A stretch of 64,000 bases of DNA, taken from Sistotremastrum niveocremeum HHB9708. Taxonomy: Eukaryota; Basidiomycota; Agaricomycetes; Sistotremastrales; Sistotremastraceae. Below the pieces are notes generated by a model. It was not told the DNA's origin. It made no database searches and saw only the letters and a list, made by a program, of their open reading frames with translations. Where the stretch lies: assembly GCA_001630475.1 (NCBI GenBank), contig KV419401.1, positions 248,001 through 312,000 of the forward strand. The letters are read 5' to 3'. Positions 33,765-46,436 of the stretch are shown here, piece after piece (the stretch's first letter is position 1; every line of letters begins with the position of its first letter). The translations under genes were made by a program, and so were the position numbers.

Positions 33765-36212
33765 CTAGACAGCGATTTCGGGCGAGACACATTCCGCCTT
33801 ATGACCCGTTTTCCAATGATATTGTTGACTGTCATCGATGGCGGAGTCGACAGGATGAGCTAGGAACGAATTGGAATGAAAAACAGGACGAACCATTCTT
33901 TATCACAATATTTGGCTATTCCGCAGCGCGCGCACTTTTTCAAGCCCAAGCTGGGGTGATCACACCACGTGCAGTGGGGGAGGGTCGCAGGATCAATGGC
34001 ACCAATCTTGGCCTGCATTCGAGACTGAATGGCTTCAGGGACAGCGTAGCCCAACCGTGGGATTTCAATGGCAGGTTCATCGTTCAAGTTGTTCGTTCTG
34101 TGACTTTTTCTCTCCGCCGGCTTGGCTCGCAGTTGAGCGATTTGGTGAGCCTCTTCAATGATTTCTTTGAAGCTCCCAAGCGTTTTGAGGAGCGGACCCC
34201 ATTTTTTGGGAGCTTTTTGCTGAAAAGTAATGAAGTCGTTCACGGCAGCACGCAACTCCAGGCAGCTTGTTGATTTTGCCTTCTTCAATGCCACCAGAGC
34301 ACTCTTGGCTTCCTCGAGCTAAGTCACGGAATGAATTAACCTGAAAGCGCGAGGAATTCCGGGGCTCCTACCCATAGCTTGCGCGTAGCAGAATCTGAAC
34401 CTTTGCTTCCCGTGAGCCGCTCTGTCACAAAGCGCAGGACGATCGACATCTTTCGTTCTGTGAACCCGGACTCTGATCTTTCGATATCTTCAGCGATGTC
34501 TTCCTCAAGGGTCTCCAGATCACCAAGACCAAGATCCACGGGGTGTTTTTGGACGCTCAATGACAGTCGTAGAACACCCATGCTGAATAGGTTTAATCGC
34601 CCTTCATGCATCATAAGGTGCTGGAGATGTTTCGATACGTCAGGACATAAGAGGCCTTTGACTACCAGGTCGAAGTTGTGCATTCCGCTGTGGCCTTTGA
34701 TCATCGCATAATAGAAATACGCGCGGTCGGGCCACTGTTCGAGTCCCTTATGAGCCAAAATCCTAGCGCGCGTATATAACTGGTAGATTTTTTCAGGATC
34801 TCGTGCGGCACGTTTTTCTTCCTCCAGCTTGCGCATGAGAATGCTGAAGTGTAAGACGTCGGCTCGAAATTGGTCGTGAGGACGATCTCTCAAGGAATCT
34901 ACCATGGCGTACCAGGTGTTGTCGTCAATCTTGGCGGATCCAAAGAACGTCTTGTACACAAAATCATATGATTGGAAAGCATCAGACGGTCCATCTATCT
35001 CCAGATCTGCGAGCACGGACGCTGGACACGAGGCGTAGAGAGGATATCCTTGGAAGTAGAGTAGAGTATGAGGTGTGGGGGCATGCTTCACAACGCCATG
35101 CTCTTCGACGAGCTTTGTTAGCACTCCATGCTTCGGACGAGGGGTTTCAGGCCATTCAGCAGCCTCATCAACGTAAGGCGTGACATCTGGGAGCAAGAAG
35201 CCACTACGGAGAGAGAGGGGGTCGCAAATGCGGCCCACGTGACCGTAATGAGAATAGTCTGGGTGCCGAAGATGCAAAAGGCCTAGGAAGCCTGTGCTTC
35301 GAAGGATCAACGAGGGACTGAGGGCGAGGGCGACGAAGAGGAGGAGACCTCTGTTGTCGGAGAGGCTCAGGATAGCGTTGCTGTCATAATACGCGATCCA
35401 TATGAGACATTTGAATATCATGATGACTGTGTCGAATTTTAATGGCATGGAGAGGTCGTCAAGTTTACTGAGCAGCCCCACGAGAGCATCCGCTAAATTC
35501 GGGAGCTCCAGGGACTGGAGGGCATTGGACGGCAGTGAATGCTCATGTATGTCTTTATACGAGCTGAGTGGTGGGAGCAAGGTTGCAATGATTGATATTA
35601 AGACCCAGAGCCCATCATGCCAGTCGCCTGGGCCAGAATATTTCGGAATCAAGCGCGTGAGCTGGGCAGTCCCTTTGATCGCCACAGAGTGGCAAACCAT
35701 CACATCGGGAAATGACGAAGTCATTTCAAAAAGGGCAACGAGCGCGTGCCTGCGGAGCTCAAATGTAGACTCGCGAATTCCTGTGAAGGAGTTGAGGCAC
35801 CGAAACACAAAATCATCCAGCTCTAAGGGCGAATCAGTGAAGACCGATTTCGGAGCAGAAAGTGCATGACAAACTTTGCTTATAAGCCTCCTGCGCTAGG
35901 ATACTATCCCGGGTTATCTGTCGAAGGATGATCAGAAGTCCTATACGTTCCTGTATAGGGAGGCGTCGATGCGAGAAAGCAACGAGCTTTCGAACGACTT
36001 CAGCGCCAGAGTTTGTCTTGTGGATTCGTTTCAAGTCGCGAGGAGTGAACACCGCTGGTGATGATCAGTTGATGATTCTAATGACATCAATGCAGCAGTG
36101 ATTCCTCACCAATGTTGAGCTTTTTCGAGACGTTCTCAGCCATTTCATCTGCATAGATCCATTCATTGTCGTCCACATCCCGACTGTTCATTAGGCTGCT
36201 AGGAAGAGCCAT
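33765..36212 (-). CDS. MYND zinc-finger protein A
   Basis: About 735 aa. Exon 1 encodes MALPSSLMNSRDVDDNEWIY; exon 2 an armadillo-like helical start (RDLKRIHKTNSGAEVVRKLV). The long central exon has CLIWIAYYDSNAILSLSDNR and SPSLILRSTGFLGLLHLRHP. A C-terminal MYND finger follows: CTWCDHPSLGLKKCARCGIA, then KYCDKE joined across a final intron to CQQYHWKTGHKAECVSPEIAV. All seven Cys and the His ligands are present only if the last acceptor is GATGACAG. MYND fingers bind proline-rich peptides; this basidiomycete group has no assigned function. Tandem paralog of gene B, 626 nt away. Confidence 0.75.
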
Positions 36213-36838
36213 TTGACCAACAAAGCTCAGCTAAGGTATTCAAGCGCGACTTGGGGCAGTGTGGCGTCGACAGAGCTGAGCTCTGCAAAGTGGTATCAGG
36301 AGGGTGATCGTTGTCCCATTTCAAGGGTACACCTCATTGCAATCGATGTACCCTTCATCGGAGGGAATCAGCACGCCCTGCCATCTCGGGACGGTGTTAC
36401 CTCGTCCAGCCCCTCGACGGCGTTCTGGGGCAAGTCGAAGAGGCGAAGCATGAGAAGCCAAACAAACACCAACAATTCAATAGCACTTGCTATTGATGGA
36501 AATTCGCAATAACAGATATTCATCCTCATCACTATCGACTCCGATGTCTTCCCTTATAACAACACAGTGCTATCGCCGCAACGATTAAATTTTCCTGATT
36601 TTGGTCAGTGTTGGAATGGAACCAGTAATCTGTGGACATTCATGCGGAATCGGCCTGAGAAGAGAACATCCCTTCCATCGGTTACGTACGCCACCGGACG
36701 TGAGAGAGATTGTAACACTTGACGTGTAATCGATTCATTCCACTCAGATCTGTACATGTTCATGCCGCGGCTAGATAGGAAGGTGCATTAATCGATAGCG
36801 GCCCCGTTCGATGCTAGGGTGAATCTGGATGATAGCAA
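36213..36838. other. Intergenic, 626 nt
   Basis: Promoter of MYND gene A and 3' side of gene B. Plus-strand frames at 36213-36512 lack any recognisable content. Confidence 0.5.
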
Positions 36839-39267
36839 TCATACAGCAATCTCAGGCGACACGCATTCCTTCCTATGTTTTCCCCTCCAATGATTGCGTT
36901 GGCTATCGTAAACATCGAGTAAATATCGTTAGCCAAATTGAAAGTCATCGGAGAAAACGAAACGGACCATGTCTGATTGCAATATCTGACGTTTCCACAA
37001 TTAGCGCATTTTTTCAGTCCCATACTGGGTTTACGACACCACGAGCAGCGCGGAAGTTTTGCTTGGTAGATGTCAGTCTTCGCCGAAAGATTGTCTTTGA
37101 GGTCCGTGCTGCTGACTGTGGTCTGATCTGGCTTCGGATCACCTGCTTCAGGCGCGACCTCAAGGCTTTCTGTTTCATCTTCCACTTCGCTTGGAGCACA
37201 GTTGAAGGTTTTGGCGTCAGCAATCACTTCTTCGAATTTCCCCAGTTCGTCAACTAGCAAACCCCATCTCTTTTGCGCCTTTTTATGATGAACGATGACA
37301 TCTGTAATGGCAGTGCGTATCTCAGGGTGAGTCGCATACCGATCGTCCTGTAGCGTCGCTAGAGCTTCTCTGGCTTCATATAACTTCAAGAGTATCAGCA
37401 AAACAAACTTTGCAAAGGAAAAGAAACCTTGAGATCTCACCCATGAATCACGTGCATTGTAATCCCAGGATGGATTCTCCAGAAGTTGATTAGTGATGAA
37501 CCGCAAAATAACGCAGATCTTCTGGTGCATAGGTCCCAGGTGCATTCCACCGGTAGGGGCTGCGATGCAGAGCTTTCGAGCAGACTTCACGTGATCCATG
37601 CCTGCCAACCGGTAAGAATCGGGGGCCTCGTACAGACATATCTTCGCAAGTCCGATGCCGGAAAAGTTGAGTATTCCTTCAAAAATAGCAAGATCCACAA
37701 GATATCTCGAAGAGGAGGTGTTGCTCATACATCTTGACATGTCGTCCGTGTATTCAGCTCCAGTCTGAGACCTGGTTATTGCGTAGGAGAAATAGGGCAT
37801 ATCCGGCCATCGCTGGATGCCATTTCTCGCTAGGACCCTTGAAAGGACATAAAGCTTGTGAGCGAACTCGGGCGTCCGACCAGTGCGTTTCAGGTCATCG
37901 ATCTGATGCATCAGGATACTTAATTGTAAGACATCGGCTTCGTAATATCTCTCCTGAGCCTTCAAAGAAGCTAACATAGCTCCTCTGATGGCGCTGTCGA
38001 TCTTGACAGACCCAAAGAACTTCTTGTGCAAAGACTCGTATGACTCATCTTCTTCGGAAGGACCATCGAGCTCGAGTTTTACCAGTCTCATCGCCGGTTC
38101 GAAAGCATCGCAGACTTTTCCGCGAGCAAAGAAGGTAGTGCAGGGAGGCTCTGAGGCACCATCGTTTGCTATACCCTCCCCAAAGAGCTCAGCCATCAAA
38201 TGAGGTAAATCCTCGAGAGGCTCAACTTCCGCAAGTCCCGGAATGAAATCCTCGATACCCTGAGATTTGGGCCAATGTGGGTCGCAGAAACGCCCTACAC
38301 GACCGTATACCGCACAGTCCGGATGACGAAGATTGACAAGACCCAAGAATCCTCGAGCCCGAAGTATGAGTGACGGACTGGAACAGAGGGCGACGAATAA
38401 TAAAACGCCTTTATTCGAAGGCAGACTTAGAATCGCACTGCTTTGCAGATATGCAATCCACGTCAAGCAGTCTGTGACCATATCGACTGTACTCCACTCC
38501 AGCGGGAGTTCACGATCTTCTATCTTTAAAACACCGAGAAGTGTATTCGCTAAATCTCGTAATTTGAGAGCGCGAAGATCGGCAGGGGGAATAGGGCAGC
38601 CTTTCAATTGTCGGTATGAGCAGAGTTGAACAAGATAGATTTGTATAGTGGCGAGCACTGATGCAAGCATTTGCGGGTGCCATTCGCCCTCACCGACGTA
38701 GTCAGGAATCATTCGGGTGAACTTTGCAGTTCCTTTGAGCGCCAAGCTGTGACAATATTCAATCTCAGGACTCTGGGATGCCATTTCTTGAATAGTCAGG
38801 ATCGCGCATTTGCAAAGATCGGTGTTTCCATATATGCTTGGAGGGAAGTCCAAGCATTTGAAGACGAAATCATCCAGCTCTGTAGGGGACAACACAGGTC
38901 AGTCACTGAAAACTGAAAGGTTGGATGCACCGTACTTTGCTTGTATAACTCTCTCGCCAGGATACTGTCCTTGGTAATATTCCGAATGATCACCACGATC
39001 CCAATTCGCAATCCCGGATCCTTAGTTTCCTGACTCAACAATCGCAATTTGCGAACGACTTCAGCACCCATGTTCTTCTTATGTATACGCTTTACGTCGC
39101 GAGCAGTGTAGAGGGCTGATAAGACCATGATCAGACGCAGAGAAACAAAACGAGCGAAGGTGTTGTATTGTCTTACCGATTTTCAGGTGTTTCTGGACGA
39201 TATCGGCGAGTTTGTCGTACCAAACTAACTCTTCACCTGAATCGCCACCAAGAACTTGATCGTTCAT
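36839..39267 (-). CDS. MYND zinc-finger protein B
   Basis: Paralog of gene A with the same exon order. Exon 1 MNDQVLGGDSGEELVWYDKL; exon 2 ARDVKRIHKKNMGAEVVRKL; a long middle exon (CLTWIAYLQSSAILSLPSNK, SPSLILRARGFLGLVNLRHP). The MYND finger CSWCRKPSMGLKKCANCG continues with VRYCNQ and, across a final intron with acceptor ACGATAG, CQRNHWRGKHRKECVSPEIAV. The shared ending CVSPEIAV supports both last-exon models. About 730 aa. Helical-repeat body plus C-terminal finger suggests a scaffold or regulator; function not known. Confidence 0.75.
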
Positions 39268-39703
39268 AGCGTCGACAATTGCAAGCGTTCAAAGCTTGGT
39301 TCAAAGGTGTCGGAAGAGCGAATTGTCCACGGCAGAGATGCCGATTTTAGTTGAGTGAACACAATACACGTTCCGTATGGCTGACTGGACATATCTGGCA
39401 ATCATGACAAGCCGGGAAGATATTGCCTGCTCTGTCGATATCGGAGAGTTTCAAGGCATGAGAAGCAAACGCCGACAAACACCAACAACCGGATTCCATC
39501 AATTGACACCGTCGTCCAAATATGTATATGATCGATCAGTATTGTCACAAGGTGAGGAGATATGATAAGACGTGTTGCAAAGCAGACAAGAAGTAAAGAA
39601 AAAGAAGTGAGAGATACGACAGCGACTATAGACTAAGAACAAGAAAGAAACAAAAGAAGTGATGGTACAGATGCTCTCCTCAAATCAGCTCGTCGAGAAG
39701 AAG
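39268..39703. other. Intergenic, 436 nt
   Basis: Promoter of MYND gene B and 3' side of the Rho gene. A purine-rich run (about 39550-39660) is the only feature. Confidence 0.5.
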
Positions 39704-40773
39704 CTAACACACAACACAACATCCACCCGCATCGCTCTCCTCGATATGACCATGGCTTCGTCTAGGCTTCACCCCACTATTCCCATCACGCACCAACATA
39801 CTCGCTCTCGTCGCCGCCTCAAACACATCATCAACGCCCTCGATCTTCAACGCACTACACTCCTTATACGCCCTCGCACCAATCTCCTGCGCAACCCTCA
39901 TCCCACGCTCCGTACTGACAAATCGAGTCTGATCCAACGGCGGTGCTCCTCCTGAACCTGACGGTGATGATGACGAGTAGGGAGGACGAAGGTCGGATTT
40001 ACAGCCGACGAGGATGACGGGGAGATGAGGGCCACAGATTGAACGGACTTCTTCGATCCATTTTACGGTGACGTTGTCGAGGGAGTCTGGGGAGTCGATT
40101 GAGAATGCGATTAAGATGACGTGGGATTTGGAGTAAGAGAGTGGGCGAAGACGTTCGTATTCTTCCTGACCACTGGATTGGGGATAGTCGGGGTCAACAC
40201 ACGCAGTCGAGGACGTGATAGCGAGGGTAATTTGGTAAATTTGATGGGTGCAATAAGATGGAATGTGGGAGGGGGATGAAGGTTAGTGAGAGATGACGTG
40301 GGCGGGTATTTTACTGACGCAGTGTCCCAGAGAGCCAATTGAACGGGTTTACGATCTAAGCGAATTTCTGCGACATAGTTTTCGAATATAGCTGATGGAC
40401 CGGATTAGTCGACCATGGTCAACAGAGAGCAGACGTGGAATATTCACTTGGATGCTGGAGGCGATCATAAAGAAAAGTGGTGAGATCCAACTTGATGGAC
40501 GAAAAGGCCCAAATAGGGAAATGGAGATGAGTGCTCACGTATTCTTTTGGGAATTCGCCAAGGGCGAAACAACATAGTAGTGAAGTCTTGCCACAAGCAC
40601 CTGCGATGAGCAGAGGAGGTGTGGTTAGAGTCGGGGACGCGAAGGCGGTGAGACACGAGCTGACCGTCACCAACGATGACGAGCTTTCTCTTGATCTAGA
40701 AGGACAGCATTGTAAGCGTGAGGCGCGGTCGCGGCGTCGAGGGCGAGGGCGGACTGACCGGTTCCTGTGCCAT
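39704..40773 (-). CDS. Rho-family small GTPase
   Basis: Membrane-anchored switch controlling actin and cell-wall growth. Exon 1 MAQEP, then IKRKLVIVGDGACGKTSLLC (P-loop), switch I EYHPTIFENYVAEIRLD, switch II [20 protein letters not shown], base-binding GCKSDLR, and ECSALKIEGVDDVFEAATRA. C-terminus GGCCVVC gives a prenylation box CVVC. Between GCKSDLR and QTRFV sits a Ser/Gly/Pro-rich insert (YSSSSPSGSGGAPP), slightly longer than usual. Closest in style to fungal Rho1/Rho2; subtype is uncertain. About 210 aa. Reading switch I requires a 7-nt microexon at 40448-40454. Confidence 0.87.
40448..40454 (-). other. 7-nt microexon of the Rho GTPase gene
   Basis: Minus-strand CATCCAA between acceptor CCTCCAG and donor GTGAAT. 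It encodes H-P and the first base of T in the switch I sequence EYHPTIFENY. The threonine is the Mg-binding switch I residue conserved in all Rho proteins, so skipping this exon would destroy the GTPase. Confidence 0.75.
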
Positions 40774-42920
40774 TGTCGGGGGCGGGAGGCGGGGACGAGG
40801 GAGCGAGGAGGGAGAGGGGGAAGCGGCGAGCAGTGTGGTTGCAGAAGAACAGGGAATATTTCTGTCAAAGGACCCGTCAAGGCGGACCTGCATCACTTTC
40901 CCACGCCTTTCATGCCGAACCGAACGACAGACTCACCGCTCTCTTCGCCGTCGCAGACGGTGGTCGGGATGGAACTGCAGCGATGGTGGGCGGGTGAGAC
41001 ACGCGCACCGACTGCTCTTATACTGATCAACTCTGTTCTGCTAATTATTATTATTTGGAGTGCGAATGAGCCGTCGGACGCCGAGCTCCACCGCCTCAGG
41101 CTCTCAGATCTCGGTCCAGGTCCACCTCGCTCGTCCCCATCCCCATGCCCTGTGACCGTCGCTGCTATATGCACTACCACCACCTCACACAAGCCTCGTC
41201 CAGCAGGCATCCAAGACGAAAATTGTCCCAGAAAAAAGGGCAAAGATGACCGATTGGTCTTGACTCTCCGGCGCCGACTCGTGCTTCCGCTCGTCTTTGC
41301 TCAGCATCGTCCAGCGCAGCACTTTGTTGTCGCTGGGCGGGGGCAGCCACGCCCTGCGACTCACCGGCATCAACCAACTCCTTTCCCAATCCCGATCGAT
41401 CAACTTTCCATGCTTCAACGCCCCTGAACGTCCCCCAATGAGCCCATCCAGGCATCCACCCATGGTCGTCCATTCATTTTATATCCATGTTCTCGCTTCG
41501 TCGACTGCTTTCGTGGCAATAGTTCTTCCTTTATTCTCATGCATCGTACGATTTCTGAATGTACCTTGGAGCTCGCCCAGCGCTCGCCATTGTGCTCTGC
41601 ATCCGACGTTCTTCCTTCTTATCTTATCTCGTCAAGACCGTCCCGACTCCCATACCGCCGTTCGTATTTTACTCCTTCTGTCAACCTTGTTCCCCGCGAA
41701 TTCTCATACTCATGATCCTTCCGATGCCACTCGCTCTCAAACTCAAACTTCGACGTTGACACGACAGCCTCTCAGCGACCTCATCCTTATCTTTATTTAG
41801 ATTTCTAGGGAGCAATATATGCACTCTTCGTTGAGTCACCAACAAACTGTCAGCAAACTTCTCACTTCCAACGCACTTCAATCTGCAAGCTGAATCTCGC
41901 AATCAAATCTCAGTGGTCTCATCGCCATCAGGTCATTCAACGAGATCTTGGGCCTTGGGCACGGCGTTATTCAAATCCCAGCCACGCCATACAAATTGAA
42001 CTAACCGAGCCGCACAGCACTCGCAACTCCAGGAACCGAACTCAATCAACCAATGATCGTCCCTCTGTCAACGCCCGCGTCCGATCAGAAAACAAACAAA
42101 CACCAGGTATATCGTCACCCGGTACCCCAGGCACATACTGTACCAGTACATAAACACCCCACTACTCACCACACCATCCCGTGCCTCACTCCCACCTCCC
42201 AATCCTCCCAACGCACAAACAAAAAACTTCAAAACTTGCAAAAAATACAGGACGCACGTTCGCCCAGCTCACGCCTCAACGATACATCCTACGTCATCCG
42301 CAGCCGAACAAAAAACTTCTCGCTTCGAATTTCCACTTCCAATTATTTCACCCCTGCATCCGAACCCGATTCCGGGTCCCGAATCGGATACCTGATCCCG
42401 ATTTAGAAATCTTTTTCGAAGCGAATTCGATGCCGACCTATTCGGGATCTCGGCATTGCGGAGCGCCTGTCGATCGTCGTTGTCCCGTACGGGTCCGGTT
42501 GTGTTCGGTCCGTTGGCCGCTTTTGAGAATCGAATCGGGAGCTCTCGAGTTCAGCGTCTGTTCGGCATTGCTTCGAGTACGTATAGGAGAAGCATGTAGG
42601 ATCGAGTAAGACCGACGGTTAGCTTCGTAGATGTGTTCGAGACGATGGACGACGGTCTGAGGCGGGATCGCGAGCACGATACAAGTATCCAATGTAATGT
42701 ACATGTACATGTAAACGTGTAAGTAGTGGTGATAATATATATCCATGCATGCCGTTAACCTAATCATGCCGTATGCATAACAAAGCCAAGAAGCATATGT
42801 GAAAGATAAAGACTGTACAACACGATGATGTCAATTGCCAAGGGGTTGCCAAGGAATATTTCATTGATTGATCTAGCGTCTTTTGAACGTCAAAGGCACG
42901 CGGTCAGGTCTATCAAAGTC
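40774..42920. other. Intergenic, about 2.1 kb
   Basis: Upstream of the Rho gene and downstream of P450 B. 40774-42000 is C+T-rich on the plus strand with long but low-complexity open frames (one of 298 codons overlaps the Rho gene antisense). 42350-42560 is rich in short inverted GAATCGGG-type strings. 42690-42715 holds TGTACATGTACATG. No protein family or RNA gene recognised. Confidence 0.45.
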
Positions 42921-45278
42921 TCAGCCAAGCCCCCACGAAATACAGACAAAGAATTCAATAAGGAGTACGCACGTTAATGTGAGTTGAATATTGCTCTTGA
43001 ATATCCTCTCTTTCGTCTGCTCAATAGTCTCTCCCTTGTATTTAGGTTCATCCATCACATGTATCGTATACTTAGACACGAGCATCGAGATAACTGCAAC
43101 GGCTTCTGTTTCTGAGAATCTATAACGCGCAGCAAGCGTCAGTTTTACTTCGCATCAATTGGCAATGAGGTGAGATCAAAGGCCTACCTTCTTCCAATAC
43201 ATGCTCTACGCAGTTCATCAGTGAAGTGAACGACTAGAATATAGCGAAGTCTTACCGAGCACCGCCCGAGAACGGGATGAACGCATCCTTGTTGTAGTCC
43301 TCTAAGAATCTCTCGGGATTGAACACATAAGGATCCTTCCAATATTTAGCTATATCGTAATCAGCATTTAGTTGTCAAACGTGTGAGATGGAAAAACATA
43401 CGGTTATAATGTAAAGCAGGCGTGTCCAAGACAATAGCTGTGCCTTTGGGACAATGGAGTGTTTTTCTCTCATCGGATGTTGAACTTGACACAGGCAAGA
43501 CAAGGTCTTCGCCTGATTTCTTGGGTATATAACAAACCTACAGCATGCCTTTTTAGACACAAGATCAAATGAGATAGAACTGACGCACCGGTGGGAACAT
43601 TCGAAGGGTTTCGTAGAAACAGCTACGATAGACCGAATATGACGTCAGTTTCAAAGAAATCAGGGATGAGCGCTCAAGACTAAAACTGACGCTAGGACCC
43701 GGTCGAGGGCGTTGAAGTCGTCGTATGTCTACGCAGGACTGGTTTAGGCCGGAACTCATGAGAGAAAAAGAAACGGGCTCGTACGGGTCTACGGTCTCCG
43801 ATGACTGATTTGACATGTTGATAGAGTTTCTCTTGTTCGTCCGGGTATAGTGCTAGCATGCCAAGAGTATAGCAGAGGGTATGAGCGGTGGTCTGTGCGG
43901 ATCGAGGTTTCAGTTCCGTGAAATTTTAACACTCGACGCAGTTGACAGACCTCGTGTCCGGCTACGAGATAAATGAAGATGTTGCTAATAGTACACGGCC
44001 GAGAATCAGCACGAAATTGAGACTCGGAAAGTGAAGGCAGCATACGCACCCGGTCAACTCCTCATTCGTCAATTTCAACGCATCTTCACCCTCTTCCTCA
44101 CTGGCCGCCAACAAATTAGTCAACAAATCCGCCCTCTCTCCCAATCCCGCTTTCCCACTCTCAATCAACCCCTTCCTCTCCCTAATCATATCCTGCATAT
44201 AATATCCCAGTTCTTCATAGCCCGCTTTCGTCTCTCTCAACCTTTTAGTGAGACCCAACGCCCAGGTAGGAGCGAGGACTTTGATGATGATGTCTCGGGA
44301 TACGATCGCGAGGGATTTAGTGAAAGGGAGTTTGCGGCCTGGGGAAGGTAAACCGTCTTCGGCCCATGTCATATTTTTGCCGAAGCCTGCGACGGAGAGG
44401 ACCATGAGGGCGATCTAGAGGAATATTGGTATCAGCTATCAAGAAGCGCGAATGGGACAGGAAGTTGATTACGGGAAGAGTGAGATCGAGGCAGTGGTCT
44501 ACGTCAACGCTCTCTTTAACTCCCCAAACGTTCGCGTAGAGGTCGTCCATAATCGTAATCGCGGCATCAAAAACGAGACGATTGTTCCTCTGCACAAAGG
44601 TTATTGGGATGTAGAATGTATTGAGTGTCAGCGTACCTCAGAGAATGCGGGAGCAGAAATCTTTCTATGTCTCTTCCACTCTTTTCCTTCCGTGATGACG
44701 ACATTCTTCAAACCCGCGAGACAGGGTCAGGAAACGGGACCCTGCAGAATATCAAGGAGGGGCTCACCGAGCCATACATAGCAAGAGCGCCATATTGTTC
44801 CAACGGCTTCGGCCATTTCATATTCGAGAGTGTGATCTCTCTCACAGCATCTGCATCCGCGACATAATAAATTGCACCTGCTGGCCAAGCAGCGACGACA
44901 GATAACACGTTCCAACCATTCTCGACGAATGCTATGATTCGACTCAGCTGTCTTTCGACCGTGAACGATAAGGTAGACGTGGACGTACGCTGGTGTTTCA
45001 TCGTCCAGCCCCAGTTGGCCCCCAAACTCACTCCTTTCAAGTAAGGGATGACATTTCCGATAGTATAAACAGGGTTAAGCAAAACTCTGAGCCCATGCCA
45101 ATTCCTACGTCAGTCGCAAGTGGTGATCAAAGGGCAGAAAAGTTATATCAGCACCAGGAAAAATCTCAGGAACAAAAACGAACCGTATACTATGGACTTT
45201 GGAACGGAAGATAACATATTGTTGGACGATGCACACAGCTCCTGCGACCAGAACGAGCGCAATCAAAGGGGTCGACAT
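42921..45278 (-). CDS. Cytochrome P450 B
   Basis: Paralog of P450 A, 28 kb away. Anchor MSTPLIALVLVAGAVCIVQQ, then GLRVLLNPVYTIGNVIPYLK. The VLSVAGFGKNMTWAEDG block aligns with A. I-helix VAGHE interrupted by an intron as in A; K-helix FYETLRMFPPVRQ; KDPYVFNPERFLEDYNKDAF; heme loop FSGGARACIGRRF once short introns are removed; then SETEAVAVISMLVSKYT. The C-terminus runs past the end of A by about 15 hydrophobic residues (LLIEFFVCISWGLG), so this copy has an altered last stretch. All catalytic motifs intact. Substrate unknown. Shares the CGG/CCG upstream block with A. Confidence 0.87.
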
Positions 45279-46436
45279 CGCTTGCAGGGAGAGGGGAGAT
45301 TGCAATTCAATTTGCTCTAGAATATATCTGAGCCCGGATAGGCTGGGCCCATCTCGCCACGCGTGTCTTCTCCGTTGGCGGGCCTTGGTTCGCTCGGTGC
45401 CGAAAAGCGGAGAGTTGGACCGTGAGAATTGGCGGGATTGAGCCCTTGTCTCGCGAATTCTCTATGCCATCGAGAGTCGGTAGGTTTCGTAATCAGATCT
45501 CAAACTATTCGAAATTGATATTCGAAGTGTAGATTTTTTTTTCCTTCCGATAGGTATGATAATAAAACAGAACCAGCGAGTATGCTTCACGTAAGCTTGA
45601 TTACACCAACGAAGACGTCCAACGAACTTCTCTCACGAAATACTACTCGCGTCTTCGAGGTGGCACACTGTGAGCATGGAGAATATAGCAGCCATGTGAA
45701 GATACCATGCCGTCCTTGATGCACGGTTCTCACATTCTATCCCCAGCTCGAGCAACTGCGAATGTTAGTGAATTAAATTATCATTCGCCCAACCATTTAC
45801 TGAAGACAATAAGGGTGTCGAGCCATTTATTCGCTGCAAGAAAACGTGAACGACTTTCCGCTCACTCGCTCTGTCAAGTTTCACCTCCGTTCGCTCTTCT
45901 CCTTCGCAAATTAAATTAGGTAGCGGTAGTAGAGGATGAATTTTACCTCATCATATTCCCTCGGCGGCTCCAGAGTGGTCATAACGGCACGTATAGAATA
46001 TCCCTATCTGAACAGTCATATATTTTCTCAGCTTTCCGACCTAAACCTTTGCAAGGCTGACGTCCGAGATGTCCGAGTGGCACCTCCGATTGTCGTGTCG
46101 AGGGGCTTTGAGTGCCACTCTTCGGAAACTTCCTCCTTAGATTGATCTCGCTCATATGGCACTCTATCTGTCTGAGAAATATGATCCGTTGCCGTCTGTG
46201 ACACTGTTCCGTCTCCTGAGGGATTCGAGAGTAGACTTACAGTCGGTCATGTCCGAGTTACCGCCCACAGAGAAGCTTCTCATTGACTCCGAAGTCTAGA
46301 CTACCCAGTTAGAAAAGAGTCAGATGCACGAGAGTAGAAGTAAAATTCTTTGCGGCTCGGGAGAATGAGTATATAGCTTCTCCGATCGTAGAAACTCAAG
46401 ATGCTGCGCACCCATCACAATCTTTGAAACAATCAA
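45279..46436. other. Intergenic, about 1.16 kb
   Basis: Divergent region between P450 B and the cysteine-rich array. Holds the shared P450 block at 45393-45424, a T-run near 45535 and a TATATAG at 46370-46376 upstream of the first array gene. No exon supported. Confidence 0.5.
45393..45424. promoter_or_regulatory. Conserved P450 upstream block (CGG/CCG element), P450 B
   Basis: CTCGGTGCCGAAAAGCGG followed by GACCGTG, 115-146 nt before the ATG. Matches the block upstream of P450 A at 17 of the first 18 bases and at the closing GACCGTG. Confidence 0.5.

Noticed and set aside
40531-41427. Long plus-strand open frame of 298 codons
   Set aside because: It lies antisense to the first exons of the Rho gene and is C+T-rich and low-complexity; no family resemblance.
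42053-42609. Two overlapping plus-strand open frames
   Set aside because: Low-complexity, in a region of short inverted repeats; no recognisable protein.
17104-45278. A secondary-metabolite cluster formed by the three P450s, the PsiD-type enzyme and the PPTase-like gene
   Set aside because: Housekeeping genes lie between, and there is no synthase, transporter or pathway regulator; the genes are too scattered.
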